Positions 41,452 to 49,306 of a stretch of DNA of 64,000 bases are shown here, piece by piece. Location of the stretch: NCBI GenBank assembly GCA_963715445.1, contig OY970240.1:992001-1056000 (forward strand), read 5' to 3'. The position numbers and the translations under genes are program-made. This DNA comes from JAAYBF01 sp963715445 (GTDB lineage Bacteria > Actinomycetota > Thermoleophilia > Solirubrobacterales > Thermoleophilaceae). The notes under the pieces are model-generated. The model had not been told where the DNA came from. It saw only the letters and a list, made by a program, of their open reading frames with translations, and did no database searches. Position 1 is the first letter of the stretch, and each line of letters opens with the position of its first letter.

Positions 41452-42423
41452 TCACTGCCAGGGGTCGAGGGTCAGCTTGCCGGTCGTGCGCCGGGCCTCG
41501 AGGTCCTCGTGCGCGCGAGCGGCGTCGGCGAGCGGATAGGTGCCTCCCACGCGCGGCCGGAGCTCGCCGCGGGCGGCGCGGGCGAAGAGGTCGGCCAGCG
41601 GCTGCTCGAGCATCTCGCGGCGATCGAGCAGGTGCATCAGCCAGAAGCCGACGACGGCGCGGCTGGACTTGAGCAGCTCACCGTTGGTGACCGCGACCTT
41701 CTCGCGCGTGGAGTTGCCGTAGGCGACGATCCGCCCGAACGGCGCCAGCGCGGCGAGGCTCTGCTCGAAGATCCGCCCGCCCGCCGCGTCGAGCACGACG
41801 TCGACCGGCTCCCCTCCGTTGGCCTCCTTCAGCGCGGCGGCCAGGTCGTCCGCCTCCGGGTCGACGGCCACGTCGGCGCCGAGCTCCAGCGCCTCGGCTC
41901 GCCGCTCCGGCGAGCCCGCGGTGGCGATCACCCGGCCGGCCCCCATCGGCTTCGCGAGCTGGGTGAGCAGCGAGCCGACACCGCCCGCCGCCGAATGGAT
42001 CACGACGCTCTCGCCCTTGGCGAGGTGCGCCGACGTGCGCCAGAGGTGCCACGCGGTGAGGCCCTGGATCAGCAGCGCGAGCGCGTGATCGTCGGACAGG
42101 CCCTCGGGGATGCGGAAGGTCCGCGCCGCCGGAGCCGCCGCGTACTCGGCGTAGCCGCCCGTCCGCAGGAGCGCGACCACGCGCTCTCCCTCGGCGAACC
42201 CGCCCGCCGGCTGCGCGACCACGCCGGCCACCTCGCCGCCGAGCACCACGGGCAGCTCGCGCTTGGCGATGTACTGGTTGCGCCGCTGGTGGGTGTCGCC
42301 GAAGTTGAGCCCCGCGCGACCCACCCGGATCAGCAGCTCGCCCTCGCCGGGCTCGGGCACGGGCAGCTCGGCGACCTGGAGAACCTCTGGGCCTCCGAAC
42401 TCCCTGACCTGTACGGCGCGCAT
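41452..42423 (-). CDS. NADPH:quinone oxidoreductase (zeta-crystallin-like MDR)
   Basis: The protein has 323 residues with a GroES-like N-domain (RAVQVREFGGPEVLQV, GLNFGDTHQRRN) and a Rossmann domain with AAGGVGSLLTQLAK and GSPERRAEA. It has no catalytic-zinc cysteines, so it belongs to the quinone-oxidoreductase branch of the medium-chain dehydrogenases. It reduces quinones or activated alkenes with NADPH. It is divergent from the PfkB kinase gene. Confidence 0.88.
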   Translation of the reverse strand: MRAVQVREFGGPEVLQVAELPVPEPGEGELLIRVGRAGLNFGDTHQRRNQYIAKRELPVVLGGEVAGVVAQPAGGFAEGERVVALLRTGGYAEYAAAPAARTFRIPEGLSDDHALALLIQGLTAWHLWRTSAHLAKGESVVIHSAAGGVGSLLTQLAKPMGAGRVIATAGSPERRAEALELGADVAVDPEADDLAAALKEANGGEPVDVVLDAAGGRIFEQSLAALAPFGRIVAYGNSTREKVAVTNGELLKSSRAVVGFWLMHLLDRREMLEQPLADLFARAARGELRPRVGGTYPLADAARAHEDLEARRTTGKLTLDPWQ

Positions 42424-42483
42424 CGCGGGCAGGCTATCCCGACCAGCCCTCTACGACCGTCAAGGGGTACCCTTCCGCGCCCT

Positions 42484-43407
42484 ATGAGCCTCGTAGTAGT
42501 CGGATCGATCGCCTTCGACGCGGTCAAGACCCCTTTCGGAGAGCGCGAGCGCATGCTCGGAGGCTCCGCCGTGCACTTCTCGCTCGCCGCGAGCTTCTTC
42601 ACGGACGTGCGCGTGGTGGGCCCGGTCGGCGACGACTTCGGCGACGCCGAGTACGCCGTGCTGCACGGCCGCGGCGTCAACACCGACGACATCGAGCGCG
42701 TCGAGGGTGGCCAGACGTTCTTCTGGCGCGGCCACTACGAGTACGACTTCAACCAGGCCCACACCGACGACACGCAGCTGAACGTCTTCGGCGACTTCGA
42801 GCCGAAGCTGTCCGAGGCCTCGCGCGCGGCCGACCATCTCTTCCTCGCCAACATCCAGCCCGACCTCCAGCGCGGGGTGCGCGGGCAGTGCGAGAACGTG
42901 CGCTGGGCCGGGCTCGACTCGATGAACCTCTGGATCGAGATCGCACGCGACTCGCTCGCCGAGACGATCTCCGGAGTGGACCTCGTGTTCCTCAACGACG
43001 CCGAGATCCGCCAGCTGACCGAGCAGCCGAACCTCGTCCGCGCCGCTCGCGCGGTGATGGAGATGGGCCCCAAGGTCGTGGTCGCCAAGCAGGGCGAGTA
43101 CGGCGCGGCGCTCTTCACCGAGAACGGCTTCTTCGCGCTCCCCGCCTTCCCGCTCGAGACCGTGATCGACCCGACCGGCGCCGGCGACTCCTTCGCGGGC
43201 GGGTTCCTCGGCTACCTCTCCTCGCAGGACGATTGGACCGACGAGGCGACGCTGCGCAGGGCGATGACCTACGGCTCCGCGCTCGCCTCATTCAACGTCG
43301 AGGAGTTCGGCACCGAGCGCGTCGCGCGGCTCGAGCGCGACGAGATCGAGGCGCGCTTCGAGGAGTTCCGCCAGATCACCGCGCTCGAAGCACCCACCAC
43401 CGCCTAG
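42484..43407 (+). CDS. PfkB-family carbohydrate/nucleoside kinase
   Basis: The protein has 307 residues. The N-terminal GGSAVHFSLAAS and the C-terminal DPTGAGDSFAGGFLGYL (anion hole and catalytic Asp) are the two PfkB signatures. It falls in the actinobacterial adenosine/ribokinase-like group; the substrate is not determinable from sequence. ATG at 42484 is used. It may form an operon with the following small genes up to citrate synthase. Confidence 0.88.
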   Translation: MSLVVVGSIAFDAVKTPFGERERMLGGSAVHFSLAASFFTDVRVVGPVGDDFGDAEYAVLHGRGVNTDDIERVEGGQTFFWRGHYEYDFNQAHTDDTQLNVFGDFEPKLSEASRAADHLFLANIQPDLQRGVRGQCENVRWAGLDSMNLWIEIARDSLAETISGVDLVFLNDAEIRQLTEQPNLVRAARAVMEMGPKVVVAKQGEYGAALFTENGFFALPAFPLETVIDPTGAGDSFAGGFLGYLSSQDDWTDEATLRRAMTYGSALASFNVEEFGTERVARLERDEIEARFEEFRQITALEAPTTA

Positions 43408-43450
43408 AGAGCCCCTGTTCAAGGGCGCCCCGCCCGGGTACCCTCGACTG

Positions 43451-43714
43451 GTGGAGATCACCACCTTCATCTGGATGTTCCTGGTGTTGAAGATCCCGAT
43501 CGTCGCTGCCCTGGTGCTGATCTGGTGGGCGGTCAAGGAGCCCGAGCCGTCCAGCGGAGAGGACGGTGGCGGCAGCCTCAAGGAGGCCGACACCGGACCC
43601 AAGCCACTGCCTTCGAGCCCTCGTGGCCGCGGTCCGCACGGCGTCCACCCCCTCGGCGCTCCTCGCCGCGTGCGCGGAGCCGACGGCCGCCGGCTCACCC
43701 GCCACGGCCGCTGA
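43451..43714 (+). CDS. Small single-helix membrane protein
   Basis: This 87-residue protein (GTG start) has one N-terminal transmembrane helix (FIWMFLVLKIPIVAALVLIW) and a hydrophilic tail that begins KEPEPSSGEDGGG and ends Arg-rich. Family unknown. The C-terminal third has Pro/Arg-rich low complexity and could be mis-framed, but the helix region is convincing. Confidence 0.5.
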   Translation: MEITTFIWMFLVLKIPIVAALVLIWWAVKEPEPSSGEDGGGSLKEADTGPKPLPSSPRGRGPHGVHPLGAPRRVRGADGRRLTRHGR

Positions 43715-43762
43715 GCGCGGCATCTCGGCTCGCCGCGGGGCGGCCTGTTAGGTTTCCGCGCG

Positions 43763-43999
43763 ATGGAGGTCTTCTACGTGGTGGGCGGTGTTCTGGCCGG
43801 CTGGGCGCTGCTCGTGTCCCTGCTCGGCGTCGTCCGCAAGGACTTCCCGACGTCAGCGCTTGGTGAGCGCCTCGTCGCCCTGATCTCGATCGTCCTCGTG
43901 GTGGGAGCGGTCAGCGCGGCCATCATCGGGGCGATGAACGAGGAGGAGCACGAGGAGACCGAGGGCCACGAAGAGGCCGCCTTGGTCCTCCCCGTCTGA
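43763..43999 (+). CDS. Small two-helix membrane protein
   Basis: This 78-residue protein has two transmembrane helices (YVVGGVLAGWALLVSLLGVV and ALISIVLVVGAVSAAIIGAM) joined by a short basic loop, with a Glu/His-rich C-terminus (NEEEHEETEGHEEA). Similar small proteins occur widely in actinobacteria near respiratory or TCA-cycle genes, without known function. The His/Glu tail could bind metal. Confidence 0.65.
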   Translation: MEVFYVVGGVLAGWALLVSLLGVVRKDFPTSALGERLVALISIVLVVGAVSAAIIGAMNEEEHEETEGHEEAALVLPV

Positions 44000-44007
44000 T
44001 CCGCGCC

Positions 44008-44304
44008 GTGCCGATCGACGACGGCCACGCGATCAGCTACACGGCGCTGCCCACGGGCATCCCCGTCTACAGCGCCGACGAGATTCAGCTGGGCACGGTG
44101 TTCAAGGTGCTCGACAACGAGCGCGAGCACATCTTCGACGGGATCGTGCTGGCCCGGGAGAGCGGCGAGCAGGTGTTCGTCGATGCGCCCGAGGTGGCGC
44201 GCACGGCCGAGCGGGCGGTGACGCTGACGATCAGCGCGGAGCAGGCGGCGCAGCTGCCGCCGTACAAGGGCAGCGGCCTGCGCGGCAGGCTCTTCGGCCG
44301 TTGA
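44008..44304 (+). CDS. Small PRC-barrel-like protein
   Basis: This 98-residue protein (GTG start) has a beta-rich middle (GIPVYSADEIQLGTVFKVLDN, then IFDGIVLARESGEQVFVDAP) that looks like a PRC-barrel or CutA-like small barrel, and a basic tail (GLRGRLFGR). Its exact function is unknown. It sits 8 bases after the two-helix membrane gene, in line with citrate synthase 65 bases downstream. Confidence 0.6.
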   Translation: MPIDDGHAISYTALPTGIPVYSADEIQLGTVFKVLDNEREHIFDGIVLARESGEQVFVDAPEVARTAERAVTLTISAEQAAQLPPYKGSGLRGRLFGR

Positions 44305-44369
44305 GGCGCCGAGCGCGCTACCGTCAGGGCGGGAGCGCCCCAACCCGGACCAGGTAACAGGAGAGCGAG

Positions 44370-45704
44370 ATGGCCGATCAGCAGACGCAAGAGGGTGACA
44401 ACGGTGGCGTAGCCGTCGCGAACGAGACGCTGACGGTCACCGACAACCGCACCGGCCAGACCTACGAGGTGCCGATCACCGACGGCACCGTGCGGGCGAT
44501 GGACTTCCGCCAGATGAAGACCGGCGAGGACGACTTCGGGCTGATGACCTACGACCCGGCGTTCACCAACACCGCCGCCTGTCGCAGCTCGATCACCTAC
44601 ATCGACGGCGATGCCGGCGTGCTCGAGTACCGCGGCATCCCGATCGAGCAGCTCTGCGAGCACTCGAGCTACCTCGAGGTCTCCTACCTGCTGGTCCACG
44701 GCGAGCTGCCCACCAAGGAGGCGCTCGACTACTGGATCTACTCGATCACCCACCACACCTACGTCCACGAGGACATCAAGAAGTCGCTCGAGGGCTTCCG
44801 CTACGACGCCCACCCGATGGCGATGCTCCTCTCCACCGTCGGCGCCCTCTCGACCTTCTACCCCGCCTCGAAGAACCTCGACGACCCGACCGAGCGCTAC
44901 ATGGCGATCGTGCGCCTGATCGCCAAGATGCCGACGCTGGCCGCCTTCTCGTACCGCCACAGCCTCGGGCTGCCCTACGTCTATCCGGACAACGACCTCT
45001 GGTACACGGGCAACTTCCTCTCGATGCTCTATCGCATCAACGAGCCAAAGTACGAGCCCGACCCGCGGCTCGAGCGCGCGCTCGACGTGCTCTGGATCCT
45101 CCACGCCGACCACGAGCAGAACTGCTCCACGAGCGCGGTGCGCTCGGTCGGCTCGTCACAGGTGGACCCCTACTCGGCGGTCGCCGCCGGCATCTCCGCG
45201 CTCTACGGCCCGCTGCACGGCGGCGCCAACGAGGCCGTGCTGCGGATGCTCGACCGGATCGGCACGGTGGACAACATCCCCGGCTTCCTCCAGGGCGTGA
45301 AGGACCGCAAGGAGAAGCTGATGGGCTTCGGCCACCGGGTCTACAAGAACTTCGACCCGCGCGCCCAGATCATCAAGAAGCACGTCGACGAGGTGCTCGA
45401 CGTGCTCGGCGTGGACAACCCGAAGGTCGAGATCGCCGTAGAGCTCGAGAAGCGCGCGCTCGACGACGAGTACTTCACCTCGCGCAAGCTCTACCCGAAC
45501 GTCGACTTCTACTCGGGCCTGATCTACGAGGCGATGAACATCCCCACCGACATGTTCACGGTGATGTTCGCGATCCCCCGCACGGCCGGCTGGCTCGCCC
45601 AGTGGAAGGAGATGCTGGAGGACGACGAGACGAAGATCGCGCGTCCGCGCCAGATCTACACCGGGCCGCGCACGGTCGACTACGCCCAGTTCGACCAGCG
45701 CTAG
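44370..45704 (+). CDS. gltA: Citrate synthase
   Basis: This 444-residue type II citrate synthase condenses acetyl-CoA and oxaloacetate at the entry of the TCA cycle. Catalytic residues are visible: His in LHADHEQNCSTSAVR, His in YGPLHGGANE and Asp in YPNVDFYSGL. GFGHRVYKNFDPRA is the conserved CoA/oxaloacetate region. ATG at 44370 has GGAGAG 7 bases upstream. Together with the Kgd-type fusion at 51025 it supplies two TCA-cycle steps in this window. Confidence 0.97.
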   Translation: MADQQTQEGDNGGVAVANETLTVTDNRTGQTYEVPITDGTVRAMDFRQMKTGEDDFGLMTYDPAFTNTAACRSSITYIDGDAGVLEYRGIPIEQLCEHSSYLEVSYLLVHGELPTKEALDYWIYSITHHTYVHEDIKKSLEGFRYDAHPMAMLLSTVGALSTFYPASKNLDDPTERYMAIVRLIAKMPTLAAFSYRHSLGLPYVYPDNDLWYTGNFLSMLYRINEPKYEPDPRLERALDVLWILHADHEQNCSTSAVRSVGSSQVDPYSAVAAGISALYGPLHGGANEAVLRMLDRIGTVDNIPGFLQGVKDRKEKLMGFGHRVYKNFDPRAQIIKKHVDEVLDVLGVDNPKVEIAVELEKRALDDEYFTSRKLYPNVDFYSGLIYEAMNIPTDMFTVMFAIPRTAGWLAQWKEMLEDDETKIARPRQIYTGPRTVDYAQFDQR

Positions 45705-46546
45705 ATCCGGAACACCGGCAGCAGGCGCTTCTCGTGCTCGGCGTCGATGCGGGCGACCACCTCGACGTGCTCCTCCAGACCGGAGCCGCGCAGCTTGGTC
45801 GCCAGCAGCTCGTCGACCTGGAAGATGCCCGCCGAGTTGTTCATCGCGATCTCGATCGTCACGGCGCGCTGCTCGCCGGGCTTGATCTCGACGCTGTCGA
45901 TCGCGGCCGCCGAGAGTGAGTGAATGTTCGGGCGGCGATTCTCGAACGGGACCCGCGAGCGGCCCTGGGCGAGGTCGAGCGCGTCGGCCACGCGGACGAT
46001 GCCGGCCTCGATCGTCATCGGGTCGCCGCGGCGGCGGTGGCCGATGATCGCGTGGAGCGCCTCGGCGACCACCACCGAGCGCTCCGGCTCGCGGTAGGCG
46101 CCGGCGAGCAGCTCCGGCAGCGCCTGGGACGCGAGGAAGAGGCTGTACGCCTCGTGATCGGTGCGGTGGATCGACATCCCCGTGTCGTGGAACAGGCACG
46201 CCGCGGCGATCACGACCTCGGCGTCGCGCTCGCGCATCAGGTGATCGGTGACCATCGCCGGCTCGACGCCGCGCTTGGCCAGCAGCCGGAACAGGCGCAG
46301 GGCGATGTTGAGCACGATCTGGACGTGCACCCACGAGTGGTCTGACATGTCCAGCCGGTTGGCGAAGACCTGCTGCATGTACCAGCGCGCCTTGATGCCC
46401 TCGTCCGCGTTGGCCGCGTCGATCAGGGTCTCGAGCTTGCGGTTGCCGCGGGTCGGAGCGTGGATCTCCATCCCCGCGACGGCGTCGGCGGGGCGCATCG
46501 GGCCCGCCGGCGGCGCGGACGGCTGTGGGATCTCGTCTTCGCCCAT
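45701..46546 (-). CDS. HD-domain phosphohydrolase-like protein
   Basis: This 281-residue protein has the HD motif DHSWVHVQIVLNIALRL, AACLFHDTGMSIHR (His-Asp pair) and a third His in HAIIGHRRRG, with Asp in RVADALDLAQGRSR. HD proteins hydrolyse phosphomono- or diesters, often nucleotides. The start ATG 46546 removes an unconserved upstream stretch. Its 3' end overlaps the citrate synthase stop by 4 bases (convergent). Confidence 0.8.
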   Translation of the reverse strand: MGEDEIPQPSAPPAGPMRPADAVAGMEIHAPTRGNRKLETLIDAANADEGIKARWYMQQVFANRLDMSDHSWVHVQIVLNIALRLFRLLAKRGVEPAMVTDHLMRERDAEVVIAAACLFHDTGMSIHRTDHEAYSLFLASQALPELLAGAYREPERSVVVAEALHAIIGHRRRGDPMTIEAGIVRVADALDLAQGRSRVPFENRRPNIHSLSAAAIDSVEIKPGEQRAVTIEIAMNNSAGIFQVDELLATKLRGSGLEEHVEVVARIDAEHEKRLLPVFRI

Positions 46547-46616
46547 CCGGTCGCAACATAGCCGCGCCGGCGGCGGCTGGGTGAACCTCTGGTGAATGTC
46601 GGAATACGCTTGGCCG

Positions 46617-46958
46617 ATGAAGGGCTGCCAGGTCACCGTGCGCGTCGGAGGGAAGGTGGAGCGAGAGCGCTACGAGCACTCCGGTCAGGCGATCGCCGCG
46701 ATCGAGCGCGAGCTGCGGGAGCTGGAGCAGACCGCCCACACGCGCGCCACGGGAGGGCGGCTCGTCCGCCGCTTCGAGCCCGTCCAGCAGGTCGTCGGCC
46801 GAGTCGAGCTGCGGGGCCCGGGCGGGCTGCGCGGCGGCATCGACGTGCGCGGCGACGGCTCGAGCGAGGCGTACACGGGGCGCTTTCGGCGCACGCTGGT
46901 GAAGCAGCGGCGCGGCGAGACCTCCGGCCAGGCCCTGCGCAGGGCGCTCGCGCTATAA
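46617..46958 (+). CDS. Small basic hypothetical protein
   Basis: This 113-residue protein (MKGCQVTVRVGGKVERERYE) has alternating beta and helix and many Arg/Gly, ending in GETSGQALRRALAL. There is no membrane segment or known domain. It is divergent from the HD gene and 10 bases upstream of the next hypothetical gene, so the two may be an operon. Confidence 0.55.
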   Translation: MKGCQVTVRVGGKVERERYEHSGQAIAAIERELRELEQTAHTRATGGRLVRRFEPVQQVVGRVELRGPGGLRGGIDVRGDGSSEAYTGRFRRTLVKQRRGETSGQALRRALAL

Positions 46959-46968
46959 CCGACGTCCG

Positions 46969-47268
46969 ATGAGCGAGCTGTGGCGAGTCCCCCTGCCGAC
47001 CGGCGCGAAGCCGCCGCTGCGCGTCTTCGTCAACGGCGTGCCTCAAGACGAGGGAAGCGACTACGAGCTGGGCGACGGCGAGCTCCTGTTCTCCCGCTCG
47101 CTCGTGAAGGAGCGGGTCGGCTTCTGGCGCTGGACCGCGATGTTCCTCGCGCTGTTCGGCACCTACGGCCGCAACGACTCCGTCGACGTCGAGTACACCG
47201 TCGGCGGCCGCAAGACGGTCGCCACCGGCCTTGCGATCGTCGCACCGGACGCCGAGACGCAGAAGTAG
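46969..47268 (+). CDS. Small hypothetical protein with central hydrophobic segment
   Basis: This 99-residue protein begins SELWRVPLPTGAKPPLRVFV. A hydrophobic patch (GFWRWTAMFLALFGTYG) interrupts beta-like strands (VNGVPQDEGSDYELGDGELL and SVDVEYTVGGRKT). No known domain is recognised. A GC-rich hairpin follows the stop. Confidence 0.55.
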   Translation: MSELWRVPLPTGAKPPLRVFVNGVPQDEGSDYELGDGELLFSRSLVKERVGFWRWTAMFLALFGTYGRNDSVDVEYTVGGRKTVATGLAIVAPDAETQK

Positions 47269-47270
47269 GA

Positions 47271-47288
47271 GGCGGCGCGGCCGCCGCC
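47271..47288 (+). terminator. GC-rich hairpin between the hypothetical gene and metF
   Basis: GGCGGC-GCG-GCCGCC (plus a flanking GCC) forms a 6-bp GC stem 2 bases after the stop. It is short for a terminator but well placed. Confidence 0.35.
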
Positions 47289-47354
47289 ATCTCGGACTCG
47301 CAGGCTTCGTTGCCATCCGGTTGGCGAAGCGCGCCAGTGACTACCCTTCCCGGG

Positions 47355-48251
47355 ATGCGAATCGACCACCTACTGGCCGAACGGCGACCCGTCTTCTCGT
47401 TCGAGTTCTTCCCGCCGAAGACCGACGAGGGGCTGACGAACCTGCGCGCGACGCTCGACGCGCTCAGCGGTGACGAGCCGGACTTCGTGTCCGTCACCTA
47501 TGGCGCCCTGGGCTCGACGCGCGACACGACGATCGACATCGTCAAGTGGATCAAGCAGGACCTCGGCATCGAGGCGATGGCGCACTTCACCTGCGTCGGA
47601 GCGACCGTCGAGGAGCTGCGCGCGACGCTCGACGAGATCGCCGCCGCCGGAGTGGAGAACGTGCTGGCGCTGCGTGGCGACCCGCCCGCCGGCCAGGAGG
47701 AGTGGGTCCAGACCGAGGGCGGGCTCCTCTACTCCACCGAGCTGATCGAGCTGCTCAACGAGCACTACGGGTTCGGCATCGGCGCGGCCGCGTTCCCCGA
47801 GGTCCATCCACAGGCCGCGAGCGCCGAGTCCGACATCCAGTTCCTGAAGGCCAAGCAGGACGCCGGCGCGAGCTTCCTGATCACCCAGCTGCTCTTCGAC
47901 AACGAGCACTACTTCGACTTCGTCGCGTGTGCCCGCGAGGCGGGCGTCACGGTGCCGATCATCCCCGGCGTGATGCCGGTGACGAACCTGCGCAACATCA
48001 AGCGGATCGCCGAGCTCTGCAAGTCGGAGATCCCCGAGGCCTACGAGGCCCAGCTCGAGGCCCGCGAGGACGACCCCCAGGCGCTCCAGGACCTCGGCGT
48101 CGCCTACGCGACGCTCCAGTGCGTCGATCTGCTGGCGCGCGGAGCGCCGGGAATTCACTTCTACACGCTCAACCGCTCCCCGGCGACGCGGGCGATCCTC
48201 GCCGCGCTGCGCGCCGCGCAGCCGTGGACGCGGGCCAAGCAGCCCGTCTGA
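47355..48251 (+). CDS. metF: Methylenetetrahydrofolate reductase
   Basis: This 298-residue TIM-barrel flavoenzyme reduces 5,10-methylene-THF to 5-methyl-THF for methionine synthesis. The N-terminal FSFEFFPPKTDEGLTNL has the conserved Glu and PPK. Others are VSVTYGALGSTRD, VLALRGDPP, ASFLITQLLFDNEHYFDFV and IPGVMPVTNLRNIKRI. ATG at 47355 matches the family N-terminus. No S-adenosylmethionine riboswitch is visible upstream. Confidence 0.95.
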   Translation: MRIDHLLAERRPVFSFEFFPPKTDEGLTNLRATLDALSGDEPDFVSVTYGALGSTRDTTIDIVKWIKQDLGIEAMAHFTCVGATVEELRATLDEIAAAGVENVLALRGDPPAGQEEWVQTEGGLLYSTELIELLNEHYGFGIGAAAFPEVHPQAASAESDIQFLKAKQDAGASFLITQLLFDNEHYFDFVACAREAGVTVPIIPGVMPVTNLRNIKRIAELCKSEIPEAYEAQLEAREDDPQALQDLGVAYATLQCVDLLARGAPGIHFYTLNRSPATRAILAALRAAQPWTRAKQPV

Positions 48252-48273
48252 CGATCCGCCCGCCGTGAGGATC

Positions 48274-48289
48274 GAGCCCGCACGGGCTC
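48274..48289. terminator. Hairpin between metF and the convergent metallo-beta-lactamase gene
   Basis: GAGCCCG-CA-CGGGCTC is a perfect 7-bp inverted repeat lying between the two convergent stop codons, so it could serve both strands. Confidence 0.5.
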
Positions 48290-48295
48290 AGGTGC

Positions 48296-49306
48296 TCAGG
48301 GTCGCTCGATCAGGCGCCAGCGCTCGGGGTCCGAGCCCTCGACCCGCTCGACCTCGCCGAGGACCTCCAGGCGGCGGAGGTAGGAGAGGGTGAGGGACAT
48401 CGCCCAGCTCATCGCGGCGCGCGGGACGTGCTTGAAGCCGAGGCCTGCGCCGACGATCTCGAAGGCGGTGTGCGGTCCGTCGGAGAGCGCTTCGCGGACA
48501 CGCTCGAGCGCCGCGTCGACGAGGTCGAGATGCGCGTCGATGTGGCCCTCCATGTCACGCGCCGGGCGGCCGTGGCCGGCGAGGATCAGATCGACCTCGA
48601 GGCTGCGGACCCGCTCGAGGCTCGTCAGGTACTCGCCGACGGGGTCGGGCGTGTAGCCGTAGTCGAAGTAGAGCGAGGGCCGGCCGAGGACGTGGTCGCC
48701 CGAGATCAGCAGGCGCCGCTCGGGCTGGTGCAGGACGACGTGCGACGGAGCGTGGCCGGGTGTCTCGTGGACCTGCCAGCTGCCGAGGTCGGTCTCGATC
48801 TCCACGCCGGGAACGAGATCGCGATCGGGCAGCCTGACGCCCGCGATGCCCGGCTGGAGGCCCTTGTTCTCCTCGCGGTAGCGCTCGAGCGCGGCCATCG
48901 GGACGCCGCTCTGGCGCGCGACCTCGATCCGGCGGTCGAATGCCTTCTCAGGGTCCGAGGCGACGGCGGTCATGTGCCCGTGGTTCGGGTGCATCCAGAG
49001 CTCGCACCCGGCCGCCTCGCAGATCGGAGCCGCGAGCCCGTAGTGATCGGAGTGCGCGTGGGTGCACACCACCAGCTTGATGTGCTCGATGCCGAGCCCC
49101 GCCTGGTCGAGCGCCCGCTCGAGCTGCCCGAACGAGCCCGGCTCGTGCATCCCTGTGTCGAACAGCACGACGCCGCTGCCGGCCGTGATCGCGTAGGCGT
49201 TGACGTGCGGGACGCCGAGCCAGGGGAGCGGCAGGCGCAGCCGCCAGACGCCGGGCAGCACGCGGTCGGCGCGCGCCAGCTCGCGCTTGCGCTTGCCCTC
49301 GCTCAC
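48296..49306 (-). CDS. Metallo-beta-lactamase-fold hydrolase
   Basis: The protein has 336 residues. Zinc-binding motif THAHSDHYGLAAP (HxHxDH), the His of GHAPSHVVL, the Asp in LISGDHVLGRPS and the His in ILAGHGRPARD are all present. The C-terminal 90 residues form a winged-helix-like domain (RAAMSWAMSLTLSYLRRLEV). It is probably a thioesterase- or glyoxalase-like hydrolase. GTG 49306 overlaps the stop of the FAD oxidase (GTGA). Confidence 0.85.
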   Translation of the reverse strand: MSEGKRKRELARADRVLPGVWRLRLPLPWLGVPHVNAYAITAGSGVVLFDTGMHEPGSFGQLERALDQAGLGIEHIKLVVCTHAHSDHYGLAAPICEAAGCELWMHPNHGHMTAVASDPEKAFDRRIEVARQSGVPMAALERYREENKGLQPGIAGVRLPDRDLVPGVEIETDLGSWQVHETPGHAPSHVVLHQPERRLLISGDHVLGRPSLYFDYGYTPDPVGEYLTSLERVRSLEVDLILAGHGRPARDMEGHIDAHLDLVDAALERVREALSDGPHTAFEIVGAGLGFKHVPRAAMSWAMSLTLSYLRRLEVLGEVERVEGSDPERWRLIERP